This document shows positions 49,137 through 58,441 of a stretch of DNA of 64,000 nucleotides, piece after piece. This DNA is from Liolophura sinensis. Taxonomy: Eukaryota; Mollusca; Polyplacophora; Chitonida; Chitonidae. The position numbers and the translations under genes are program-made. The stretch spans positions 5,279,501 to 5,343,500 of the forward strand of contig NC_088303.1 in the NCBI RefSeq assembly GCF_032854445.1, read 5' to 3'. The notes beneath the pieces were generated by a model. That model was not told where the DNA came from and did not search any database. It was given only the letters and a program-made list of their open reading frames with translations. Positions within the stretch are counted from its first letter, which is position 1; every line of letters begins with the position of its first letter.

Positions 49137-50745
49137 TGGGTATATCCTTCGCCAGAAAGAGACTGGGCAAGTGCGTTACTTTTACCCCAGCACCAATAAT
49201 ACTCAGGTACCCGACGTGGCGAGTCGGGCTGACCTGTGTGAACTCCTGACTGATTTTCTCCCCAGCCAAGATCCACTCACCTAGGCGCAATAACAACGCC
49301 CCGATACGAAATGCATCGTGGACCTCCTCACGAGAGTGTTGATTTTTGTGCACCAACTACCCCAGCAGTCCATCGGTGAGGGTGGGGTAACGTTGCCGTC
49401 TTACCTGGCGGGGAACAAAGGGCTGCACACGTTGGTGGAAGGAGCTAATGGCCCTTACAGGGACCATTTATGTTTATTCCGGTGCTTGGCCGGTCATATG
49501 GACAAGGTCGACCTCAAAAACTGCGACGAGTAGGCTCAACACCACCATAAAATTTATCTGGAGGCGGTAGAGATGGAGCCCAGGTATTTCCACGGTGTAC
49601 CCCTCAGTGCGCTGGACATGGTGGAGAGCCTATTTAACGTAAGCATTCAAGAGTACCAGCTCGTTCCCATGGACAAGTTGTACTCGGCTCAACTCATCCA
49701 TCGCAGTGCAGAGCGCTGTACTTCGCCCACCATGCGGTTAAACCTGCACAATCAGCATTTCAGCTATATCAAGGACATGAGGCGTTAAGCCCAATCTTTC
49801 ACCTGACAAGTGTGTTCTAATAGCTTTAATAAGTTATGGAAATTACGACGGCACGGTCAAAAATCCACCGACGCCTTTCGCCGAAAGTACCCGGGGTAAG
49901 GGGGAGGGTTGTATTCCACACTCATCCTACTATTTTCGAAGTGTTGGGGGACATGGGTATTTACCTCCGCTCGACGAGCGGGAAGGTGACGATGGAATAT
50001 TCCCTTACACAGCATGTTACGACTTCGAAGCTTACCTGGCCCGTGTGAATGAAGCGATGACCGGCTCAACCGAATGAACATCCCAATACATCCCCATGTG
50101 TCTTAGCGTGAACTCCAATGTGCCCGACTACGACCAGCCCGTGTGCTTCATCTCTTCGTCCCCACGCGCTCGTCGAGCGGATGAGGGCACACCTCAATAC
50201 CATCAGCGAGACCAGTATCGCCTGTCTTACAGAGCGTTATGCCTACATTCTGGACGAGTTAGACGAGCACATCGATCCCAACGACACCAAGCCGTCTTAC
50301 ACTCGGCGGGTGCGGGACAAATTCGTCGCCTTTATCAACCATCTCCCAGTCTTCGGCTTCAACTCAGGCAACTACGACCTGAACTTGATCAAGCAACAGC
50401 TTTACCCCCAACTTGTCATGGCCGGCCGCAGCTGAAATTTCTGGACATTCGAAATTACCTGGCCCCTACAGTTGCAACAAGTGAGTGAAAGCTTATGACT
50501 GCCGCGTCACCAAAGGGAAATTTTGTTACAGCTACATAAACTCCCTCGTCCGGCTGGAGGAAACGGCGCTTCCACCCCGCCACGCTTTCGATAACAATCT
50601 GATCCACCAGCCGTGCACGGACGCCGAGTACAAGACCTTGCAGGAGACGTGGAGGAAGCATGGCATGTGTACCGTAAAAGACTTGCTGCGGTGATATAAC
50701 AAACTGGATGTGATCCCCTTCATGGAGGCGGCGGAGAAGATCTTC
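49137..50745 (+). pseudogene. Polinton-like DNA polymerase B, exonuclease part
   Basis: Resumes after the Penelope element with IGYILRQKETGQVRYFYPS and NNTQ. Then follow a conserved DHLCLFRCLAGH segment (about 49465-49500), a FSYIKDM segment ending at a stop (49788), and the proofreading exonuclease motifs. Exo I is YDFEAYL (Asp and Glu at 50021-50029), exo II FGFNSGNYDLNLIK (50355-50396) and exo III YNKLDVIPF (50695-50721). The YSYINSLVRLEETALPP segment at about 50530 is typical of protein-primed DNA_pol_B_2 enzymes. Stops at 49531-49533, 49786-49788 and 50692-50694 and several frame changes break it. Three spaced exonuclease motifs in order make the family call firm even though the gene is dead. 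Confidence 0.8.
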
Positions 50746-50750
50746 ATACA

Positions 50751-51132
50751 TAAGCGTCATGTCCGACATTTGTATACCATTCTTAGTCCGTAAAGGGCGT
50801 TCCAAGTCGATAATCGCAAGATCCATTTCCAAAACAACGTTTAACACTAGCTCACAAATACAAAGGTATGTAAGAAAGTATACAAATGAGAAATAAAGCC
50901 GGTAACACACAAGACAGAAACGGTCATCAGTTTTCAATGATGCCGGGCAGACAGTGGATATTCCATGCATGAATTCCATATCAAAGTTCAAATTCGTAGT
51001 TCGCGTATGAGTTCCAGGTCAAATAACAATTAAACAAGGTATCTCAGTCTCGCTTTGATTGCAACTGTTCATAAAGGCATCATGCTGATGTAATGGGCAT
51101 GGCTATCTTTACGGCCCTAGCCCCAGGTTAAG
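50751..51132 (-). repeat. inverted solo Penelope-like terminal repeat inside polymerase B
   Basis: Reverse complement of the PLE terminal repeat: from agcgtcatgtccgacatttg to gccctagccccaggttaag. It sits exactly between the exonuclease part (EAAEKIF) and the GLTLCYLF segment of the polymerase. No internal element sequence accompanies it. Confidence 0.88.
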
Positions 51133-52904
51133 TGAAGGGACAAATATTGTATTAGCATACAGGGCTCACCCTCTGCTACTTGTTTCACGATTTGCGCTCC
51201 GTGTTCACGCTCATCGATGGGAAAGACAATGTATGCACGACTGCCTAAAAAAAACATCGTTGGCAGGTCGAGCATCATCTTTCGTCGGTACCACGAAAGA
51301 GGCGTGACTTGTTTACGGGGAGGTAAGTTCTGTCAGCGGATCGTTGGGTTCAGTGCTAACGCATTGTACTTGGCCTACCTGGCCTCACACGTGCCGGCGG
51401 GTCATTACATCGATAGCGACTTGAGTGGCTTCCCTTCGGTACCGCGACGCGTCTGGCTCAACCACACGGAGAAACGGATCGGTGATCGCCAACTCTCCGT
51501 TGACGGGTTCGCCCACATCGGCGGACGTCCCACCGTCTTCCAGTTGCATGGTTGCTATTACCACTACCACGGTTGTCACCTGAATCACCCACACCAGGGT
51601 GAGCTGCGCTATAACGACCGGCGAGGGTTGACACCTCATGACTTGCGCCAGGTAGTGGACACGAACGAGGCCTACGGTCGGGGACAGAGATACGAGATAA
51701 TATCCATATGGGAGTGCTAGTTTTTTCGCCTGAGGAAAACGAACCGGGCCTTGCGCGCCTTCCTGCAGCAGTACAGCTCACCCCGTCACAGCGACAGCCC
51801 AAGACGCAGGGTCAGCTGGTGGAAGCTGTCGTCCAAGGCCGGTTGTTTGGCTTCGTCGAATGCGACATCCACGTGCCGGACCATCTGAAAGTGGACTTTG
51901 CGGAATGTCCACCCATATTTAAAAAAAATCGATTTGAGCCGGGAGGACATAGGCCCTACCATGGCGGCGTTCGCGCAGGTAAATGAGATCAAGCCCGGTT
52001 CCAGGCAAATGCTGATCGGGAGTATGTTCGGCACGGAAATCCTGCTGGCTACCCCGTTACTCCAATGGTATTTCGCTCACGGGTTGGTAGTGACCCGCGT
52101 CTACCAATTGATGGAGTACATGCCCAAGCGAGCCTTTCAAACATTTGCGGACGCGGACCCTTCCAAGACTCTTACCGGGGAAACGATGAAGTTTTTTGGG
52201 AAAGTCCGACTGGGGCAAATCTTGACAAACCAAGACCGGCATGCTACTGGAGAGTGTACCGTGCCGTACCGTCGACCAAATTGATGACGACACCTTCGAG
52301 GTGGTGAGCAGCATGAGGATCATTCATTACAACCTACCCTTGCAAATAGGATGTATGGTGTACCAGTATGCAAAACTCCGTCTGTAGGACTTTTACTATG
52401 ATGTCATGACTGGTTTTTTTTAACAAGGCGGACTGACACTACTGCAAGATGGACACGGACTCCGCCTATATGGCCTGGTCTGACCCAGACTGGGAATCCT
52501 TGGTTAAACCTGAGCTGCGGGTGGTATACGAGGCGGAACGGGAAAAATGGTTGCCTCGACGCGACCACTACGACTTTGATAAACGTTCGCCGGGGCTCTT
52601 CGAAGTCGAGTGGACTGGTGACGCTATCGTCAGTTTGTGTTCTAAGCCATAGTATTGCTACGGCGGGGAGTCAAACAGTAAATACAAGCTCTCCTGCAAA
52701 GGCGTTAGCGCTCGGCGAGTGAAGAAGGGCGTTTACCTCTCCGTGTTGCGAGACCGCCAAAGCGCGAGTGGTGTGAACCAAGGTATGCGCATGCAGAGGA
52801 ACAATATGTACTGCTATACCCAGACCAAAGACGCTTTTACCTGTTTTTACGGAAAGCGTAAAGTACTCACACACGGTGTGAGAACCACCTACCTGGATAT
52901 TTGA
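51133..52904 (+). pseudogene. Polinton-like DNA polymerase B, palm and C-terminal part
   Basis: Begins with GLTLCYLFHDL, then motif A region VGFSANALYL (51343) in which the usual catalytic Asp position reads Ser. An inserted nuclease-like segment follows, with FQLHGCYYHYHGCH (about 51538) and YEIISIWEC (about 51691). Next come EDIGPTMAAFA and MLIGSMFGTEILLATPLL, then a motif B stretch TMKFFGKVRLGQ (52183) without the usual Asn-Ser-x-Tyr-Gly. Motif C DTDSAYMA is intact at 52452. The end has PGLFEVEWTG, a frame change and KRKVLTHGVRTTYLDI to the stop at 52902-52904. Frameshifts occur near 51720, 51900-51980, 52280-52440 and 52650. A replicative protein-primed polymerase of an integrating virus-like element, now inactive. 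Confidence 0.82.
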
Positions 52905-53071
52905 CCGGATTATCCCCGACCGTTATGTACCATGCCCTTATAATGTGTTGCTGTTGAAGGTTAAAAAAAATTACAAGTCAAAACACCACTCAATGCGAGT
53001 GTCATTTTCTCTTCATTCATTTTTATTTCATAACATGTCGAACAGGAAAAAAACATGAAAAGAACGTTATT
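52905..53071. other. spacer between convergent gene blocks
   Basis: The plus-strand polymerase ends at 52904 and the minus-strand protease ends near 53075. AT-rich, with A-rich and T-rich tracts that could have held poly(A) signals for both blocks. Confidence 0.5.
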
Positions 53072-53560
53072 TTACAGCCCACTGGCTGGTGAAGTGATAA
53101 AAAACGGTTGCTGGATCCAAAACTGGCGGTCCACCCAAACTAACACCATTAAGTCGTTATCGTACGTCGTGCACGACGTGTTCAGCGTATGTACAATAGC
53201 GTCCATGTGACGACATCGAGCCCGCATTAGTGTCAACACATTGTCCAGACTCTGCAGCTGCTGGACGTGCCACGTCCAGTGGTGTGTTCTCCGGTTGAGC
53301 CAAGCGTTGATATTGGTGTAGAGGGGTGGGAGTCCGTACGAATCAAAATATCCTTCCCGGAGACGGGGCGGGTCTGGGCACACGTCAATGAAGACGGCTA
53401 CCCAATATTGTCCCGGGCGGAGGCACGTGTCTGTGTTGATACCGCAGGCCCAGGGTTGGTCACTTGTTGAGGGAGGCGGTCTCGAGCGTAGACATCCCCC
53501 AGCACGGAGCAGGTAAATACGTCCGCCTGTAGCACACGTCGCAATTGCCCCGTGTCTATG
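53072..53560 (-). pseudogene. adenain-like cysteine protease remnant
   Basis: On minus, one frame gives TGQLRRVLQADVFTCSV and VYARDRLPQQV; the neighbouring frame (53578-53072) continues with RPGQYWVAVFID, GYFDSYGLPPLY, LQSLDNVLT and MDAIV. This order matches the C5 adenovirus-type protease encoded by Polintons, which matures capsids. Two catalytic positions are lost: where the family has His-Trp the sequence reads YW (about 53407), and the Cys-Gly after LQS is missing. The Asp of FDSYG remains. A frameshift lies between the N-terminal and central parts near 53410-53460. Clearly dead. Confidence 0.72.
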
Positions 53561-53569
53561 TTGTTTTGT

Positions 53570-54218
53570 TTTTTCCAAGAGGCGAAGTCACAGAGCACGT
53601 TTCGGCTTTTGTCCATTTCTACGATATTGTTGAATTCGGCGTAGCGCACCACGTCAATGGTTTACGGCAGTGACCTGGCAAACCGCATCTCCAGGAGCAA
53701 ATCTCCTTTCTGGACCAGGGTCAAGTCGAAACAAAACAGCGTGTTGGCTTTGGCGAACGCGGTGCGAAGGATGGAGCCCCCTCGTCGTGAAACACTTTTC
53801 CTGTGTTGATAAAGAGGTTCATGTACGTTCTGACGAAATTCCGGGTCTCGAAGTCGGGTGGCAGGGCCTTGGCAGGAATTTTACTTTCGCCGACATGCAA
53901 GGCGCCGAAGTTTGAGTAGAAGTGCTGGAAATGGAACGGGGTTTTAGCGTAGCTGCCGTCAAAAGTCGTGTTGCTCACACATCCCGTCACTAAACGTGTT
54001 CGTAAGCTGCACAGAAATAAATTTTGTTCGTTGATGAGGGTGTGGTCTTTGGGCACGGAGAAATACTTGGTCAGCACGCGGCTGATAGGGTACTTGTCAG
54101 GGGCTTTGTTCAACGCTTTCAAATGCCCCAGTTTAACGCCGCTGGTGACTTCAACTTTGCGCACAAAGATCACCTCCTCTAAGCTGGTCTTGTATTCGGG
54201 ACCCTCCTCATCGGACAT
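53570..54218 (-). pseudogene. capsid-like protein remnant (F54H12.2-like family), lacking N-terminus
   Basis: Minus-strand frame 54437-53721 contains, after about residue 74, VIFVRKVEVTSGVKLGHLKA, TRLVTGCVSNTTFDGSYAKT, PFHFQHFYSNFGALHVG and NFVRTYMNLFINTGKVFHDE. After a frame change it ends with LDLTLVQKGDLLLEMRFA and VRYAEFNNIVEMDKSRNVLC. From memory this is the family often labelled F54H12.2-like in invertebrate genomes and found in virus-like elements; a capsid role is inferred from its place between protease and ATPase. The usual N-terminal 200 or so residues are missing and the preceding small gene is fused directly to it. The stop between it and the protease is also lost. Confidence 0.6.
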
Positions 54219-54437
54219 CAAGGCAAACGCCTCCTTAGACGAGAGAGTCGGATGCGGACGGTCATGTTGTTCAGCGGCTTGGTATTGAACCTTTCCATTT
54301 AACACATTCTTGGCACATTTACACAAACACCGAAGTAAACCCCGATCGTTGGCGCGCAGCACGGCGCGTCGAATGACGGGGGTGGTTCGAGCCAGCAGGG
54401 ACAGCAAGCGGCCGTAACGTAAGAGACAGCGCGACAT
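54219..54437 (-). pseudogene. small conserved element protein fused to the capsid remnant
   Basis: Begins MSRCLLRYGRLLSLLARTTP and includes LLRCLCKCAKNVLNGKVQ. I recall this CLCxCAxNVLxG pattern as a short gene beside F54H12.2-like genes in the same elements; its function is unknown to me. It reads through in frame into the capsid-like sequence at about 54240 instead of ending with its usual basic tail, pointing to an internal deletion. Confidence 0.55.
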
Positions 54438-54469
54438 CTCGGGTGGCTGACGTGGAAACGTCGGGTGTG

Positions 54470-54630
54470 GCTTGCTTGAAATTCACCAGCAGATACCCGT
54501 GAGGTTCGGCACGTACTGCGTCCGTCCTGGAGCTATCCGTTTAGCGATCGTGGTAATTTGAGACGCGTCTCGCGGGTTTTTAAACAGCACCAAGTAGTGT
54601 GCTTTCAGACTGATGGCGCGAGGTAGACGG
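54470..54630 (-). pseudogene. C-terminal fragment of an A32/FtsK-like packaging ATPase
   Basis: Minus-strand frame reads LPRAISLKAHYLVLFKNPRD, then ASQITTIAKRIAPGRTQYVP to a stop, and after a frame change GYLLVNFKQATPD. This resembles the end of packaging ATPases of Polinton-type elements, after Walker B. Walker A and B are absent from the window, so most of the gene is deleted. Identification is from pattern memory. Confidence 0.55.
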
Positions 54631-54634
54631 ACTG

Positions 54635-55110
54635 CTACTGCTGCTGTGGCTGCTGCCGCGCCGCGCCGTGTTGGGTGAAGACGGGTGTGGAAACGGTGAT
54701 CGGTACCGAAGTGTTGTTAGGGAGCGATGGTTGGTGACGCCGGCGGAGTTGGGGTGAACTGGGAAATTCCGTAAACTTCAACCGGGGAGTGATGGCTTGG
54801 TCAGTGGACGCGTCCTGCTCGGCGGTAAACGCCGTGGTGGGTAGAGGGGTGGAGTTCAGGTCCTCACCCGGGGCAGTGCTGTCAAGCCAACGTGAGATGT
54901 CAATCGGCAACGACGGTGGTGATGGTGGTGATGACGGTGGCGGTGGTGGCTTCCCTGACCCACGGAAGAGCGTCTTGTTCAATTGCTCTTGTAGATATTG
55001 AAAGATTGACTGGTCTTGGATGAGCTGCACGCTGAGTCATGCGGCCAATCCACCCACTAAAACTAATCCCTTGTACCCACTGATCCATCCCTTGATGTAG
55101 GTCGATAGGG
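54635..55110 (-). pseudogene. proline-rich frame of unknown function
   Basis: 131 codons from 55030 to 54635 with SIFQYLQEQLNKTLF, a long proline/serine run, and a Gln-rich end. In the same frame upstream, past a stop, lies a short Gly/Val-rich hydrophobic stretch (GLVLVGGLAA). It may be a minor structural protein of the element; no homology recognised. Confidence 0.4.
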
Positions 55111-55118
55111 AGTGATAG

Positions 55119-56210
55119 TTACCCCGTCACCCTCCGGGGTTTGAGGTCCGTGGCCGGCACCCAAGAATTAAAGCTGGGTGGATAGCCGATTCACTTCACC
55201 CAATAGTACAGTTTTCCTCGGCGACGTTCCCTTTTTAAGATCTTCTCAACCTAATAAAACTTGTCTGCCGCGACTGTCACTGGTTCCAGTTCGGTCTCGT
55301 AAAACGTCTTCAACCGTTCAACCGTTCCCCGTTCAAGTCCTCCAGTGTGTACACGACAGGTTGACAACGGTGGGTGCGGACGATGCGGAACATTTCCGTG
55401 CTCCATTTCGGGAGGTACGATTTTTCGAATTTCCCTTTCACTTTACTTATACGCACGAGATCGCTGGCGCGATAACGGTACACCGATCGTTTGGACGCGG
55501 GTGGACCGCACAAGGCTTGACGCACTTCTTTCTTGTTCTGGGTGGTGATACCGATGGGGTCCGCCGTATACTCCGGTGATACGCTCTTTGTTGCAGGGGA
55601 CCAGCGCCTACAAGGCGTCCAGGTACCGCCCACTGTTGTGAGCGGTGAAATATTTGTACCCGCGTCCTTTCAAAGTACGGTTTACCCGTTCTACCACGGA
55701 CGCTTTTGTCTCGTTAAAGTGTGAAAGAAAAACACCACGTTGTCCTTTAAAATGCCTGGAACGGTCTGTTCAGGAACTCTTTGCCCTCGTCCGTTTACAG
55801 GTACAACGGCGTACTTGGAGAGGACATCGATGCAGGTAAGTAGGTAACGGTTGTCGTCGTTGTCTTTGGCAAACGCTGCTATGTCGACCTGGTCTGCCTG
55901 TCATTGACTATACCCCCAACCAGAACTCGGTTACGAGGGTACCGTTTCGAGCGGGACGGTGCAGCGTATACTTGACACGCGAGCCCGACTCACTTTGAGT
56001 CCATGTTGTCGGGCTGCCTTGAGCAAGGGCTGAACGCCGCTGTAAGCCGCTGGACTGTCGGGTTCGTAGTACAATGCGCGAAGAGCGGTATCAACCGGGC
56101 CTGAGTTTCTGCCCGCTCGCGTTCTCTGACCCCGCTTTCGTCCCCTCCGCTGCATCCGCTGCTGACATGAGTGGCGGCCGTTGTGAGGCATAGTCCAGTG
56201 TCGTCCCTAG
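55119..56210 (-). pseudogene. Polinton-type integrase with chromodomain, broken
   Basis: Read on minus from about 56200: an N-terminal stretch with LRALYYEPDSPAAYSGVQ and LLKAARQHGLKVSR, then QADQVDIAAFAKDNDDNRYL and LTCIDVLSKYAVVPV, the first part of an rve-type catalytic core (first Asp near 55892 or 55884). The region of the second Asp is frameshifted; KASVVERVNRTLKGRGYKYF and TAHNSGRYLDAL come before the C-terminal LVRISKVKGKFEKSYLPKWS. A chromodomain end follows (VEKILKRERRRG, IGYPPSFNSWV). Stops at several sites, including a TGA for Trp before QAD, show it is dead. The enzyme inserts linear element DNA into the host genome. It marks the right end of the element opposite the polymerase, as in Polintons. 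Confidence 0.8.
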
Positions 56211-56218
56211 GTCCATGT

Positions 56219-56566
56219 ATAGTGAGCTATCCCAGATAGCTGATATATATTATGCAGTGTACATGCATTTGTCCAAAAAATTCAAGTGCCAAGGCCGACC
56301 ACGTGATCACCCATGGGTCAGTTTTGGCGCCGAGGAGCTGAAGGAGCTGCGCTCAAGGGGCTGCTCAACCCCCAACATACCAAGACCGCGTGATTGTCGA
56401 AGTTTTGGCACGAAATGGAGCTCACCTATCGGTCAGTTTTGGCGCGAAATGGAGCTAAAGGAGCTACTCTCGCTCGTTGCGCGAATGGAGTTCACCCATT
56501 GGTCAGTTTTGGCGGGATATGGAGTTGAAGGAGCTGCGCTTATTTGTCCGTTGGCGCGCCTCGCGT
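56219..56566. repeat. 70-bp-spaced direct repeats at the element's right edge
   Basis: Copies of ggtcagttttggcgcgaaat lie at 56316, 56431 and 56501, with a partial copy near 56398, each followed by gagctgaaggagctgc-like sequence. The block starts with the perfect hairpin agctatc-cca-gatagct at 56223-56239. It may be part of the terminal region of the Polinton-like element; no matching inverted copy was found at the left. Confidence 0.6.
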
Positions 56567-56569
56567 GAC

Positions 56570-57554
56570 TTTTCGCATGCGCTGACGTCACGCGCATGAG
56601 TATAGGGGAGCGCGGACTGAACGACAACCCCCCACCTCCCCAATCCCACCTCACCAATGCGACACGTTTGCAACATTCTCTACAACTTCCAGCTAATGTG
56701 AAAACAGTTGTTTTGTATCTGTGTATAGAATTATGGAGAAGTTATCGAGTCTTAGGCGTTCTATATGTAGATTGAATAGGTAATAGGTAGTAAGAAAATA
56801 CATTTATGTCTATAGAAGTGTGCCATGAACTGAGAGATTTTGGCAAAGGAATGGACATTACTTGTTGTTAAGAGTTTACTATGTTATATTTTTAATCTCA
56901 ATCTAGCTATGTTAGCCATGTTCCAGCTCGGCTTCCTCATTAACCGCCCTTACTCGTTACATTTGCAAACCACTATGTTAAAATCACGTCACTCATTTTA
57001 TAGCGCGGAATCGGCTGCTCTTCTCAAAATTAAGATCATCTTTTTTCCATAATAGTTGTTTGTAGTTCACACTGATCATTATTTAAACAAACTAATGTTA
57101 AGACTCCCAAACAAGTTGTCCATCGCTCTTTGAATGGTGTAATGGTGAAGTCGGACAGAGCCCGGAGAATGTTTGTGAATGGAAGAATACTATTTCTGAA
57201 AGCTAAATTGGGAAGAATAAGACAGATCTCAGATCTAGTCTCATTCATCATATCTTTACTGGTGCTATCACTTGAAACACTAGCAGTGAAAAATGAAGCT
57301 GAACCAGAATAGATGTTGATCGGCTGCCCTGTGTGTGGAACAGATAAGTTGATTTCTTGGAACAGTATATATTTCTTGTGCACTAAAATGTGTACAAGTT
57401 ATAGAAACTTTATCCAAGCATCTGCTATCTCCACAAACAGCCAATGAGTGTCAACTCTGTATACGCGTAACTGCCTCAACAAACACTATCGGTGCACGAG
57501 CCATATTCCTTACAGCGCAGACGCTTCTCAAACTTATTTTGTTCAAGCTTATCT
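56570..57554. other. non-coding stretch, one unrecognised minus-strand frame
   Basis: A 115-codon minus-strand frame at 57383-57036 has mixed composition but no recognised domain. Otherwise nothing seen. Confidence 0.4.
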
Positions 57555-57862
57555 ACTCTGTAAAAATAAACATCTCTCAGTTATAGTTTGAAAACGCGTC
57601 CTTGTGTATAATCATATGAAAACTATGTTTAATGACAACAGAGATGTATTTTTTTTATACTAAACACATGAAATGTTTAAATAGCAATCTCATTGTCATG
57701 ATTACCAACAATTTGTGTTACATGAAAATATCCACCACATTGCTATTTAAACATTTCATATAATTTAGTATAAAAATTACATCTCTGTTGTTATGAAGCA
57801 TATTTTATACGATTATAAACCAGGCCACGTTTTCAAAATGTAACAGAAATGTGTTTATAAAC
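57555..57862. mobile_element. foldback / MITE-like long inverted repeat
   Basis: The left arm (about 57565-57690) and right arm (about 57735-57855) are imperfect reverse complements. Outer parts are gtttgaaaacgcgtcc versus ggccacgttttcaaaatg; inner parts are gaaatgtttaaatagcaat versus attgctatttaaacatttc, and acaacagagatgta versus tacatctctgttgt. A 45-base loop separates them. No coding capacity. Confidence 0.75.
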
Positions 57863-58182
57863 GGTAAACGGAGTTCTAGTGGTGTTGGTGTTGTAAATCG
57901 AGCGCTGAGAGCTTCACATGTGTTCAAGTATGGAGTATGGTGGACAATTCTATGAATTGTTAGACTGGAAACCGGAAAACCGTGGGCGTAAACCGGAAAA
58001 CCGTGAACCTGGCGCCATGACGGGGATCAGGATTGGGAAAACTCATTGAAATGAGACCACATTTACAGTTGTGTAAGATCATACCCCAACTTGACACAAC
58101 GAAGAATCGGCTTAGAAAATGGCATAACAAGTTGCTAATTGGTAAATAACTTATGGTTTTGTCTTCTCGAAATGTTTTTCAG

Positions 58183-58440
58183 TTCAGGAGGTAACTTTGG
58201 TTACGAACGCTGATATCTTGGAGGTGGGTGAAACTCTAGAGTTGAACTGTACAGTGACCAGTGGCGACGAGGGCCACATTCGGATTATTCACAATGAGGT
58301 CAATCTGAGTGTAGAGTACAAACCCCCCAAGGTGCAGGCGCACGTGAGAGTAGTCATCCATAACGTCACCTGTCAAGACATGGGCATGTACTTCTGCATC
58401 CACAACAATCTACCAGATTCAGCGCATATTCTCGTTGGCC
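58183..58440 (+). CDS. exon: Ig-like domain of a cytokine-receptor-like protein
   Basis: The exon follows the acceptor aatgtttttcag (58171-58182) and ends before the donor gtacgt at 58441; 258 bp, phase 1 at both ends. It encodes a near-complete Ig-like domain: VGETLELNC with the first Cys, and CQDMGMYFC, the D-x-G-x-Y-x-C signature around the second Cys, ending SAHILVG. Two N-glycosylation sequons are visible (NCT, NLS) plus NVT before the second Cys. Both flanking phases being 1 is typical of extracellular modules. The next exon (60526) joins in frame. Together they suggest a membrane receptor ectodomain. No upstream signal-peptide exon was recognised. Confidence 0.7.
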
Positions 58441-58441
58441 G

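Noticed and set aside
57036-57383. 115-codon minus-strand gene
   Set aside because: No recognisable family, start context or exon neighbours; could be a retrocopy fragment but I cannot show it.
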